A stretch of 40,714 nucleotides of DNA from Paracoccaceae bacterium. Its GTDB lineage: Bacteria > Pseudomonadota > Alphaproteobacteria > Rhodobacterales > Rhodobacteraceae. The notes beneath the pieces are model-generated. The model made no database searches and was not told the origin of the DNA. It was given only the letters and a program-made list of their open reading frames with translations. The translations under genes and the position numbers were made by a program. This document shows positions 26,802 through 35,225 of the stretch, one piece after another. Within the stretch, counting starts at the first letter, position 1. Every line of letters begins with the position of its first letter. The DNA lies in the NCBI GenBank assembly GCA_902631295.1, contig CACOXV010000018.1:1-40714 (forward strand), in the 5' to 3' direction.

Positions 26802-27589
26802 AAGCAGCGCGGTGGAGTGATTTGCCATCTCGTCTATATTCTGGTGTTATTCTGGGTTTTGTTGGTTTTTTAGCAATATTTTTTGGTGGAATGTTTTTAC
26901 AACTTGCTGTGGCATTTCTAGTTTTTATCATGCACTACGAATTAGCCAAAATGCAGAGCCCTCAATTGACGGGAGCTCCAGAATATTCCTCAATTGTAGC
27001 TCTTATAACCATTGTATTCTTATCCTATTCAGATACCTGGATTATATTTTTACTTGTTTTAGCCATTTCGTTGGCCTGCCAATACTTTCTTATGCGCACC
27101 CAAAAATTAGCTGGGGTTTTCTATTCGATGATTATTATTCTGGGAGGTTTTTATTTTATAGAACTCAGAAGTCATTTTGGAAATTTATTTGTGGCATGGG
27201 TTGTTTGTATCGTGGTCCTCACAGATACTTTTGGCTATTTTGGAGGACGATTAATTGGTGGGCCAAAATTTTTGGTTAGTGTTTCACCAAGCAAAACCTG
27301 GGCGGGCATAGTATCGGGCTGGCTAGGTGCTTTAATTTGTACTCACTTCTTTATAGAATTAAGTTTCTTTTCAGAATTTTCATACAATTTACAGACACTA
27401 TTTTTGTTTGCCATCTTACTCTCTTTTTGCTCCCAAGTCGGAGATTTATTTGAAAGCTTTATAAAGCGAAAATGTAAAGTAAAAGATAGTTCAAATATCA
27501 TACCTGGACACGGCGGGTTTATGGACAGATTTGATGGTATTATTGTTGCAACATTGATTTGTGGTATTTTGGGACCCATAGTTTTATGA
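26798..27589 (+). CDS. cdsA: Phosphatidate cytidylyltransferase (CdsA)
   Basis: An integral membrane enzyme making CDP-diacylglycerol from phosphatidate and CTP for all phospholipids. The 263-aa protein has about seven or eight hydrophobic helices and the C-terminal signature FESFIKRKCKVKDSSN followed by PGHGGFMDRFDG, which binds metal and CTP. The ATG overlaps the uppS TGA in ATGA, and its own stop overlaps the dxr start the same way. This coupling ties phospholipid and isoprenoid steps into one message. The length is slightly short compared with E. coli CdsA but usual in alphaproteobacteria. Confidence 0.95.
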   Translation: MKAARWSDLPSRLYSGVILGFVGFLAIFFGGMFLQLAVAFLVFIMHYELAKMQSPQLTGAPEYSSIVALITIVFLSYSDTWIIFLLVLAISLACQYFLMRTQKLAGVFYSMIIILGGFYFIELRSHFGNLFVAWVVCIVVLTDTFGYFGGRLIGGPKFLVSVSPSKTWAGIVSGWLGALICTHFFIELSFFSEFSYNLQTLFLFAILLSFCSQVGDLFESFIKRKCKVKDSSNIIPGHGGFMDRFDGIIVATLICGILGPIVL

Positions 27590-28764
27590 ATAAAAAAAGA
27601 ATTTCTATTTTTGGTGCTACTGGTTCAATCGGCCAGAATACCCTTGATTTGATCGCTCGTGATCGGCAGTCTTATGAGGTTGTGGTTTTAACTGCAGGCT
27701 CAAATATAGATCTTCTAGTCAAAGCAGCCTTAGAGTTCGAGCCGCAAGCTGTAGTAGCTGCAACAAATGATCAGTTTCAGGAATTAAAAACTGCGTTGAG
27801 TGATACCCAAATTGAAGTTAGTACGGGTAGAAAGGCACTTCTTGAAAGTGCTTCTAGAAAGTGTGATCTGGCTTTTTCTGCTATTGTGGGGGCGGCAGGT
27901 CTTGAGCCGGGTCTGATTGCATTAGAGAATGGAGCTGATCTAGCTTTAGCAAACAAGGAAAGCATGGTTGCGGCAGGCACATTGGTTAAAAGGAAAGCCA
28001 TAGAAAATAATAGTAGTCTAATTCCTGTAGATAGCGAACACTCAGCAATTTTTCAGGCGTTAAAAGGAGAAAATGTAAATACAATCGAGAGAGTAATTTT
28101 AACAGCGTCGGGTGGTGCCTTTCGTGATTGGACACTAGATGAAATAGCTCAAGCTACCCCTGAGCAGGCGTCGACACATCCCAACTGGAATATGGGTCAG
28201 AGAATTACTATCGATAGCGCATCAATGTTTAATAAAGCCCTTGAAGTAATCGAGGCAAAAGAGCTTTTTTCGCTGAGTACTGAACAAATTGAAGTTCTTG
28301 TACATCCACAGTCCTATGTGCACGCAATAGTTGGTTTTTGTGATGGTGGAATGATGGCCCATATTGGTCCACCTGATATGCGCCATGCAATAGGGTATGC
28401 TCTGAGCTATCCAAATCGTAGAACACTTCCGCTGGAGAAATTGGATTTTGCTAAAATAGGATCTCTAACATTCATGGAACCAGATAAGGAACGTTTTCCC
28501 GCAATAGGCTTGGCTTATGAAGTAATGTCTCTAGGCGGCATCTCTGGTGCAGTATTTAATGCGGCAAAAGAAACCGCGCTCGATGGTTTCCTTTCAAAAC
28601 AAATTGGTTTTTTGGAAATGTGCCCTATTGTTGAGAAAACGATTGTAAAACTTTGTCATAAAGAAAACTCTCACAAATTAGAAGCGAGTTTAATTAATAT
28701 TCTTGATATTGATGAAATGGCGAGAAGTGTAGCAGCTGAACTAATTCGAACGTATAGGAGCTAG
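27586..28764 (+). CDS. dxr: 1-deoxy-D-xylulose 5-phosphate reductoisomerase
   Basis: Converts DXP to 2-C-methyl-D-erythritol 4-phosphate with NADPH, the committed step of the MEP isoprenoid pathway. The NADPH site FGATGSIGQNTL is at residues 8-19. LANKESMVAAG and the metal/substrate loop PVDSEHSAIFQAL are present, as are the GGAFRDW flexible loop, WNMGQRITIDSASMFNKALEVIEA and HPQSYVHA. The frame is open back to 27559, but the ATG at 27586 is chosen. It overlaps the cdsA stop in ATGA and leaves the usual short lead before the NADPH motif. That gives 392 aa, a normal length. The product feeds UppS and MiaA, both encoded nearby. Confidence 0.97.
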   Translation: MNKKRISIFGATGSIGQNTLDLIARDRQSYEVVVLTAGSNIDLLVKAALEFEPQAVVAATNDQFQELKTALSDTQIEVSTGRKALLESASRKCDLAFSAIVGAAGLEPGLIALENGADLALANKESMVAAGTLVKRKAIENNSSLIPVDSEHSAIFQALKGENVNTIERVILTASGGAFRDWTLDEIAQATPEQASTHPNWNMGQRITIDSASMFNKALEVIEAKELFSLSTEQIEVLVHPQSYVHAIVGFCDGGMMAHIGPPDMRHAIGYALSYPNRRTLPLEKLDFAKIGSLTFMEPDKERFPAIGLAYEVMSLGGISGAVFNAAKETALDGFLSKQIGFLEMCPIVEKTIVKLCHKENSHKLEASLINILDIDEMARSVAAELIRTYRS

Positions 28765-28772
28765 AAAAAAGT

Positions 28773-30104
28773 TTGGAAAACTTCCCTCTTTTTAGTGGGT
28801 TTTTGCACCCTGTAATATCGTTTATTGTAAGTTTATCTATAATTGTTTTTGTTCATGAGTATGGACATTATATTGTAGGAAAATGGACCGGGATAAAGGC
28901 TGATGTTTTTTCGGTCGGGATGGGTCCTGTTGTTATGTCTCGAGTAGACAAAAATGGGACAACTTGGCAGTTAGCGGCTATTCCCTTTGGTGGGTTTGTG
29001 AAATTCAAAGGTGATGCAAACATATCAAGTAGTCAGGCGGACCCCAAAACTTCAGCCTATAACAAAAGTGACTTGCGAGCGACTTTGCATGGAGCACCAC
29101 TCTGGGCGCGAACTGCGACGGTCGCAGCAGGGCCTGTCTTTAATTTTGTATTTTCTATTATAATTTTTTTCTCGTTATTTGTTTCGGTTGGGCAGGTGCG
29201 AGAGCCGTTAACGATAAGTAAAATAAATCCTTTACCATTTATTAATCAACTTAAAGAAGGTGATGAAATAATAAGTATTTCGGGATATCAACTTAGCTCA
29301 GCCAGCGGTATAAAAAATATGCTGGAATACATTGAGAATATTGATCAAAAATCAATTGATTACGAAGTTAAAAGAGCTGGTGAAGTACTTAATTTATTGG
29401 GCCCGCCTTTAGATCTTCCAAGAATTTCAGGCTTGGTACCTCTCTCTGCAGCGGTTGAGGCAAGTTTAAATGCAGGTGACGTTATTTTAGAAATAGACGG
29501 TGAACCAATAAGCAAATTTAATCAACTAAAAGAGGCTGTTGAGAAATCTGCTGGATCACCGATTAATCTAAGAGTTTGGCGGGAAGAAAAAATATTTCAA
29601 ACCACAATTATGCCGAAAAGAGAAGACATACCGCAACCCGAAGGTGGTTTCATAACAAAGTGGAGAATTGGAATAATCGGCTCAGTTTATCCATTTGAAT
29701 TGCTTAAAGAGTCAATTCCGGTTCTTCAAGCAATTCAGCTCTCATTTTTTCAAACATATGCAATAATAACGTCATCTATTAATGGGCTATACCACATTAT
29801 TGCAGGCAACATTAGTACGTGCAATTTATCTGGGCCACTTGAGATAGCAGAAATATCCTCTCACATGGCTAAAGAAGGCCTGCAAAGTTTTATTCAAACC
29901 CTAGCCTTATTTTCGGCTGCAATAGGTTTCATGAATCTTTTGCCTGTTCCAGTATTAGATGGGGGCCACTTAGTATTTTTTGCATATGAAGCAATTTTTA
30001 AAAAACCACCAAACCAAAAGGCTTTCAGTGCTATGATGACGATTGGTTTTGCTTTTGTATTATTTTTTATGATGTTTGCCATTTTTAACGATTATTTTTG
30101 CTAA
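28773..30104 (+). CDS. rseP: Site-2 zinc metalloprotease RseP
   Basis: An intramembrane protease that cleaves anti-sigma factors or signal-peptide remnants after a first cut by a site-1 protease. The first helix carries FVHEYGHY with zinc ligands His28 and His32 and Glu29. A later helix has NLLPVPVLDGGH, supplying the third ligand. About two PDZ domains (roughly residues 130-210 and 215-295) lie between, in the periplasm. It is 443 aa with four expected membrane segments. The start is TTG; AGGAG lies about 12 bases upstream, rather far, and it follows dxr by eight bases. No other start fits the N-terminal helix. The dxr-rseP-bamA order is common in proteobacteria. Confidence 0.95.
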   Translation: MENFPLFSGFLHPVISFIVSLSIIVFVHEYGHYIVGKWTGIKADVFSVGMGPVVMSRVDKNGTTWQLAAIPFGGFVKFKGDANISSSQADPKTSAYNKSDLRATLHGAPLWARTATVAAGPVFNFVFSIIIFFSLFVSVGQVREPLTISKINPLPFINQLKEGDEIISISGYQLSSASGIKNMLEYIENIDQKSIDYEVKRAGEVLNLLGPPLDLPRISGLVPLSAAVEASLNAGDVILEIDGEPISKFNQLKEAVEKSAGSPINLRVWREEKIFQTTIMPKREDIPQPEGGFITKWRIGIIGSVYPFELLKESIPVLQAIQLSFFQTYAIITSSINGLYHIIAGNISTCNLSGPLEIAEISSHMAKEGLQSFIQTLALFSAAIGFMNLLPVPVLDGGHLVFFAYEAIFKKPPNQKAFSAMMTIGFAFVLFFMMFAIFNDYFC

Positions 30105-30143
30105 ATCCGCTGAAATTATTTTCATTGCTTTTTTATCGGATTT
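30103..30143. repeat. Inverted repeat in the rseP-bamA spacer
   Basis: AAATCCG (30103-30109, starting inside the rseP stop) pairs with CGGATTT (30137-30143). Inside it, TGAAA (30111-30115) can face TTTCA (30120-30124). As RNA these could form a weak two-part hairpin between rseP and bamA, at one of only two gaps over 70 bases in the 12-gene run. A TTGACA at 30152-30157 follows, but no good -10 is found after it. A processing or attenuation role is speculative. Confidence 0.35.
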
Positions 30144-30217
30144 GAATGCCTTTGACATGATAAATTTTTGTAGGTAGTCAAGTAGAGGGGTCGAAGTACC
30201 AGTACCTAGGGAATCCT

Positions 30218-32512
30218 ATGAAATTAAGAAAAAAACTATTTTTTGTATTTTTTGTTGCATCGGCATGTTTGTTTGTATTGACGCCAAATTTTTTAATTGC
30301 TCAAACATTTACAATTTCTGAAATAGAGATAGATGGAAATCAAAGAATTGAGACTGAAACGATAGAGTCTTACATTTCTTTATCAAAAGGCCAAAATTTT
30401 GAGGCTGACGAAATTAACTCGGCTTATCAGCGAGTGCTTAAAAGTGGCTTGTTTGAAAGTGTAAAGTTTGATGAAACTGATGGTGTCTTAAAAGTAACTG
30501 TCGTCGAGTATCCTACTATCAATCGTATTTACTTTGAAGGTAATGTGCGGATTGAGGATACAGTCTTAGAAAAAGTTTTGAAATCAAAAGAAAAGTACGT
30601 GCTTGATGCACAAACAGTTGAACAGGATCGAAAAAGTATTGCTGAGACCTATGCTGTGAGAGGGCGCTTAGCGGCAAGAATTAATCCAAAAGTAATTAAA
30701 AAATCTGAAAATAGAGTAGATCTAGTTTTTGAGATTTTTGAAGGTGGCGTAATTGAGATCCAAAAAATTGGAATTGTTGGTAATAAGGCTTTTTCAGATC
30801 GACGACTGCGTCGTGTTCTTTCCACCAAACAAGCTGGTCCTTTTAGAGCCTTTGTAAGATCTGACACTTTTGTTGAAGAGAGAATAGAATTTGATAAAAA
30901 GGCCTTAGAAGAATTTTATATTTCAAGAGGTTTTGTTGATTTTCGAGTTAATTCGGTCAACGCTGAACTTACAGAAGAGAGGGATGGGTACTTTGTAGTC
31001 TTCAATATTACCGAGGGCCAACAATTTTCTGTCGGAAATGTGTCTGTCGAAACCAGTCTAAAAGAATTAGACACAGCAGAATATTACAAAATTTTAAAGT
31101 TAAAAGCAGGGTCGGTGTACTCTGCTAAAGTTACTGAGCTTGATGTTGAAAAAATAGAGCGTCTTGCTTTGAAAAATGGTCTCGATTTTATTAGGGTTAG
31201 GCCTCAGATAGCCAAGGATGGTTCTTCTTTAGCGGTTAATGTGACGTATTCAATTGAGCGCGGACCGCGAGTAATTCTTGAGAGAATTAATATAGCCGGA
31301 AATACCGCTACGTTGGACAAAGTCATTCGGAGACAATTCCGAGCTGCTGAGGGGGATCCTTTTTCTGCCAGACGTATTAGACAAGCCACTGATCGCATAC
31401 GCTCTCTTGGTTTTTTTGAAACAGTGGATGTTTCGGCGCGAGAGGGAAAACGAAGGGATTCTGTGATCGTGGACGTTTTAGTAAAGGAGAAGCCGACTGG
31501 TTCTGTAAGTTTGGGTGGATCATACTCCACGAGTTCTGGCTTCGGTCTCCTTCTTGAATACGCTGAACGAAATTTTTTGGGTAGAGGGCAAGATTTTCGC
31601 TTAAAATATAATTCTGGTGTAGGAAGTCGCACTTATTCACTTGGCTTTATTGAACCAGAGTTTTTGTCTCCAGGCTTGAGTCTTGGTTTATCGAGTAAAT
31701 TCATAGAAACTGAAAAAGAAAACTCGAACTACGATACAACGATCTTGGATGTGTCACCAAAGGTTTCATTTCCCATTAGTGATTATAGTAAGTTATCTGT
31801 CAGCATTGGGTATAATGAAACTGAACTTAGAAACGCTGTGAATGTTGGAAGTATTATTCAAAACGAAGTAGATCTGGGGCAAGACGAAAGGGCTTACTCA
31901 AGAATTGCATATACTTATAATACATTGCGTGACGGGTTGGATCCAAACTTTGGGGTACTTTTAAAATTATCACAAGAAGTTTCTGGATTTACTGGGGATG
32001 GAGAGAGTTCAAAAACAAGTGCATTGGCTAGGCTGCAGAGAAAAATTTTAAACGAAGAAGTTTTAGTCAAAGGAACGTTAGAGGGAGGCGTGTTGGATTA
32101 TGGCAATAGTCGAGTAACAGACCGTTTTTTTCTTGGCTCGGCATTAATGCGAGGGTTTGAGCCTGGTGGTATCGGGCCGAGAGAAATTGTTAACGAAGGC
32201 GAAGTAATAAATGATGCCCTAGGAGGGAATACTTTTGCCGTATTGAGGCTAGAGGCTGAATTTTCTTTGGGTCTCCCTGAAGAATATGGAATCGATGGTG
32301 GTATATTTTTTGATGTAGGAAACTTATGGTCTTTGGATAATATAACTGAGGATGTTATTTATGATGATGGTTCGTGGCGCAGTGTTCTTGGGGCATCTTT
32401 ATTTTGGAAGACACCAATAGGGCCACTCAGATTTAATTTTTCTCGCCCATTAAAAAAGGAAAAATTTGATAGAGAGCAAAATTTTGATCTTACTATCAGG
32501 ACTCAGTTTTAG
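30218..32512 (+). CDS. bamA: Outer membrane protein assembly factor BamA
   Basis: The essential Omp85 core that folds and inserts beta-barrel proteins into the outer membrane. A signal peptide covers about residues 1-28 (cleavage near FLIAQT). Five POTRA domains follow (about 29-425), opening with FTISEIEIDGNQRIE and each showing an ISxIxIxGNxxI-like beginning. A 16-strand barrel runs from about 445 to the end, with LRDGLDPNFG-like strand segments, a SALMRGFEPGGIGPR loop-6 region carrying the conserved RGF, and a C-terminal strand ending LTIRTQF with the terminal Phe. At 764 aa it is normal for alphaproteobacteria. The ompH gene begins two bases after the stop. Confidence 0.97.
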   Translation: MKLRKKLFFVFFVASACLFVLTPNFLIAQTFTISEIEIDGNQRIETETIESYISLSKGQNFEADEINSAYQRVLKSGLFESVKFDETDGVLKVTVVEYPTINRIYFEGNVRIEDTVLEKVLKSKEKYVLDAQTVEQDRKSIAETYAVRGRLAARINPKVIKKSENRVDLVFEIFEGGVIEIQKIGIVGNKAFSDRRLRRVLSTKQAGPFRAFVRSDTFVEERIEFDKKALEEFYISRGFVDFRVNSVNAELTEERDGYFVVFNITEGQQFSVGNVSVETSLKELDTAEYYKILKLKAGSVYSAKVTELDVEKIERLALKNGLDFIRVRPQIAKDGSSLAVNVTYSIERGPRVILERINIAGNTATLDKVIRRQFRAAEGDPFSARRIRQATDRIRSLGFFETVDVSAREGKRRDSVIVDVLVKEKPTGSVSLGGSYSTSSGFGLLLEYAERNFLGRGQDFRLKYNSGVGSRTYSLGFIEPEFLSPGLSLGLSSKFIETEKENSNYDTTILDVSPKVSFPISDYSKLSVSIGYNETELRNAVNVGSIIQNEVDLGQDERAYSRIAYTYNTLRDGLDPNFGVLLKLSQEVSGFTGDGESSKTSALARLQRKILNEEVLVKGTLEGGVLDYGNSRVTDRFFLGSALMRGFEPGGIGPREIVNEGEVINDALGGNTFAVLRLEAEFSLGLPEEYGIDGGIFFDVGNLWSLDNITEDVIYDDGSWRSVLGASLFWKTPIGPLRFNFSRPLKKEKFDREQNFDLTIRTQF

Positions 32513-32514
32513 AA

Positions 32515-33066
32515 ATGCGCCTATTTTATATTCTTTTATGGCTATCTATTTCTACTCCATTAATTACTATTGCGCAGGAGACTAGTCTTGATGAAGCGAG
32601 AGTTTCTAGTGTTTTGACGATTGACATCTCGAGAATTGCAAGAGAAACCCAATATGGTCGGCGCGTATTTAATGAATTTGAAAATGCACAGAATGAACTT
32701 ATTGAGAACAATACAATTATACAGAATAATCTGGAAGCTGAGGAGCAAAGTCTGGTAGAACTGCGTAAAACTCTTGCCGCGGATGAATTTATGAAGCTCG
32801 CGGTAGACTTTGACGAAAGAGCGAATTCAATTAGAAAAGAACGTGCGGAGTTAGAAAATAAACTTTTTGAAAAGCGCGATGAGAACATAAGCGAACTATT
32901 GAAACTTTCTGTCCCGTTCTTGCAAGAAATCATGCTTAGCTATAAAGCAACCGTAATAGTAGATAGACGCAACGTTGTTCTGTCTAATCCGATGGTAGAT
33001 ATTACAGAACAAGCAATAGACTTGATAAACGATAATTTGGGAGACGGGACCGAAAATTCTGATTAA
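32515..33066 (+). CDS. Periplasmic chaperone, OmpH/Skp family
   Basis: Holds unfolded outer-membrane proteins in the periplasm on the way to BamA. The 183-aa protein has a signal peptide (about residues 1-20, ending near TIAQE), a VLTIDISRI strand, a long charged coiled-coil hairpin (about residues 50-135, rich in Glu, Lys and Leu), and a returning strand ATVIVDRRNVVLSNP followed by a helix ITEQAIDLIND. This is the Skp topology. It starts two bases after bamA, so co-translation is likely. Sequence identity to E. coli Skp is low, so the family name is used. Confidence 0.9.
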   Translation: MRLFYILLWLSISTPLITIAQETSLDEARVSSVLTIDISRIARETQYGRRVFNEFENAQNELIENNTIIQNNLEAEEQSLVELRKTLAADEFMKLAVDFDERANSIRKERAELENKLFEKRDENISELLKLSVPFLQEIMLSYKATVIVDRRNVVLSNPMVDITEQAIDLINDNLGDGTENSD

Positions 33067-33138
33067 TGAGACTTTCGTTAAAAGGTCGCTTTGATTTGAA
33101 TAAAACACCTAATAACGTCTCAATGAGTAGGAAGATTA

Positions 33139-33609
33139 ATGAATGATGATAACAGAAATGCAGATATCGCTTTAATTAAGCGCATTCTGCCGCATCGGTA
33201 TCCGTTTCTATTGGTTGATAAAGTAGTTGATATAAATGGGTTTAATAACGCCACAGGTCTAAAAAATATTACTTTCAATGAACCGCAATTCCAGGGACAT
33301 TTTCCAAATACTCCTATCATGCCGGGGATTATGATAGTGGAGGCAATGGCACAGACGGCTGCGGTTATGGTCGGGGTTGGCTTGAATTTTATAGACAAAG
33401 AGATGCTCATATATTTTATGGCAATTGACAAGTGTAAGTTTCGAAGAAAAGTAATTCCCGGCGATCAATTAATAATGAAACTGAAAACCCTGAGGGGACA
33501 GCCCGGGAGTAAGGTATGGAAGTTTTACGGAGAGGCGACTGTACATGGTGAAATGGCAGCTGAAGCGGAATTTTCTGCAATGATGGATTTGAATAGTACC
33601 GGGGAATAA
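33139..33609 (+). CDS. fabZ: 3-hydroxyacyl-ACP dehydratase FabZ
   Basis: Removes water from 3-hydroxyacyl-ACP in fatty acid elongation and competes with LpxA for 3-hydroxyacyl-ACP. The 156-aa hot-dog fold has [11 protein letters not shown] (residues 19-29), the catalytic His54 in FQGHFPN and Glu68 in [10 protein letters not shown], and [14 protein letters not shown]. The ATG lies 72 bases after ompH; in many relatives lpxD occupies this position. The stop overlaps the lpxA ATG by one base (TAATG). It may also serve the ACP/KAS pair at 2442-3904, which has no dehydratase beside it. Confidence 0.97.
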   Translation: MNDDNRNADIALIKRILPHRYPFLLVDKVVDINGFNNATGLKNITFNEPQFQGHFPNTPIMPGIMIVEAMAQTAAVMVGVGLNFIDKEMLIYFMAIDKCKFRRKVIPGDQLIMKLKTLRGQPGSKVWKFYGEATVHGEMAAEAEFSAMMDLNSTGE

Positions 33610-34400
33610 TGTTGGACAATGTTAATATTCATCATAGCTCTATAATTGAAAAGGGGGCACAAATTGGTGATGGAAGTTCTATCGGACCGTTTTGCTTTGT
33701 TGGAAGCAAGGTAAGATTAGGAAAAAATGTCAACCTAAAAAGCCACGTCGTTATCAAGGGTGATACTTTCTTAGGAGATGATAGTACGGTTTTTCCCTTC
33801 TCTGTTTTAGGGGAGATACCGCAAGATAAAAAATTCAATGGTGAGCCTACTAGCTTAAAAATAGGCAATCGAAATCAAATCCGGGAGCACGTTACGATAA
33901 ACCTGGGTACGAAAGGCGGAGGTGGCGTTACCGAAGTTGGCAATGATGGTTTGTTTATGGCTGGTTGCCATATCGCACACGATGCAAAGGTTGGAAATAA
34001 TGTTATTCTAGTTAATAACGCTTCTTTGGCAGGTCATTGTGTTATTGAAGACAGTGTTATTGTGGGGGGATTAAGTGGGGTGCATCAATTTGTTAGAATT
34101 GGTGAGGGGGCTATAATAGGCGCGGTCACAATGGTAACTAATGATGTAATCCCGTATGGATTGGTTCAAGCTCCTAGAGGTGAATTGGATGGGTTAAATC
34201 TTGTAGGTCTGAAGCGTAAAGGCGTTCCCAGAGTTGATATAATGGCCTTGAGAGCAGCTTTTCAAACTCTTTCGCAGGGTGATGGTACTTTCCAAGACAG
34301 AGCTCAGAAACTGACAGATGATAGTGACAGCAAATATGTAGAAAAAATAGTAAGTTTTGTTTTAGGCCACAGTGATAGATCATTCCTTACTCCTAGATAA
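33609..34400 (+). CDS. lpxA: UDP-N-acetylglucosamine O-acyltransferase (LpxA)
   Basis: The first lipid A step: moves a 3-hydroxyacyl chain from ACP to the 3-OH of UDP-GlcNAc. The 263-aa protein starts with left-handed beta-helix hexapeptides (IHHSSIIEKGAQIGDG) and has GNRNQIREHVTINLGT and the catalytic-His region MAGCHIAHDAKVGNN. VHQFVRIGEGAIIG follows. A C-terminal helical domain starts near residue 190 (GLKRKGVPRVDIMALRAAF). The DKKFNGE insert contacts substrate. The start overlaps fabZ by one base. lpxI follows after nine bases. Confidence 0.97.
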   Translation: MLDNVNIHHSSIIEKGAQIGDGSSIGPFCFVGSKVRLGKNVNLKSHVVIKGDTFLGDDSTVFPFSVLGEIPQDKKFNGEPTSLKIGNRNQIREHVTINLGTKGGGGVTEVGNDGLFMAGCHIAHDAKVGNNVILVNNASLAGHCVIEDSVIVGGLSGVHQFVRIGEGAIIGAVTMVTNDVIPYGLVQAPRGELDGLNLVGLKRKGVPRVDIMALRAAFQTLSQGDGTFQDRAQKLTDDSDSKYVEKIVSFVLGHSDRSFLTPR

Positions 34401-34409
34401 TTAAAATCG

Positions 34410-35225
34410 ATGAAAAATTTTAAGAATTTTGCAATCATAGCTGGATCAGGAAATTTACCAGGACTAGTTTACGAACAACTCTCCAATCCTTACGTTGTTG
34501 GCTTTGAGGGAATGGAGTGTTCTTTGAGTAAACACGCTGTTTTCCATAATTTTAACCAGCTTGGTAAATTTTTTGAAGACTTAAATAACCGTGGAATTCG
34601 TAGCGTCGTGATGGTGGGAGGCATGAAAAGACCCTTATTGGACGAAACAAAATTTGATGAGTATTTAAAGGTTAGATCTGATTCATTTTTTAAAGCTCTG
34701 CAACAAGGAGATGATGCTCTTTTAAAACATATTATCTCATTGTTTATTGAAAATAATATTACTCCTATTGGCGCTAATGAAGTGGTACGCAATTTGACAT
34801 TGAAACCAGGCTTTTATGTTGGAGATCAAGACAGCGTAAATCTAAATGATGTTAAGCGCGCCGACCAAATTTTGGAAAAAACAAGTTGTCTCGACATTGG
34901 TCAATCGGTAGTAGTCGAAGCTGGACAGGTTTTAGGAATTGAAACGGCTCAAGGTACCAAACAAATGCTTGAGTACGTTCGTGATACCTCGTCACTTCTA
35001 CGGCGAGTCGGGGGAGGAGTTTTAGTCAAAAGAGAAAAGATAAACCAAGATCTGCGAGTGGACATGCCTACTATTGGGCCAGAAACAATTCGTCAGGTAC
35101 ATGAAGCTAGATTGGATGCGGTTATTATAAGTCCCAATACAGTTATCGTAATTAAGCAGGATGAATGTTTTCAACTATGCAAGAAATTTTCGTTGTCATT
35201 TATCGTCAGAGAGCGAGATAAATGA
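34410..35225 (+). CDS. lpxI: UDP-2,3-diacylglucosamine pyrophosphatase LpxI
   Basis: Hydrolyses UDP-2,3-diacylglucosamine to lipid X (2,3-diacylglucosamine 1-phosphate) and UMP. It replaces LpxH in most alphaproteobacteria. The 271-aa protein starts with the N-terminal domain (AIIAGSGNLP, VVMVGGMKRP). The catalytic C-terminal domain (former DUF1009) has the motifs LLKHIISLFIENN, RADQIL, the acidic SVVVEAGQVLGIETAQGT and MPTIGPETIRQVHEARLDAVII. The ATG at 34410 has no strong ribosome site, and its stop overlaps the lpxB start in ATGA. Its place between lpxA and lpxB is diagnostic and supports an alphaproteobacterial origin. Confidence 0.95.
   Translation: MKNFKNFAIIAGSGNLPGLVYEQLSNPYVVGFEGMECSLSKHAVFHNFNQLGKFFEDLNNRGIRSVVMVGGMKRPLLDETKFDEYLKVRSDSFFKALQQGDDALLKHIISLFIENNITPIGANEVVRNLTLKPGFYVGDQDSVNLNDVKRADQILEKTSCLDIGQSVVVEAGQVLGIETAQGTKQMLEYVRDTSSLLRRVGGGVLVKREKINQDLRVDMPTIGPETIRQVHEARLDAVIISPNTVIVIKQDECFQLCKKFSLSFIVRERDK

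Noticed and set aside
31204-31632. 142-codon open frame antisense to bamA, and similar long antisense frames at 22908-23480 and 38853-39323
   Set aside because: Each lies wholly inside a well-supported gene on the other strand, has no recognisable protein features, and is explained by codon bias of the real gene.
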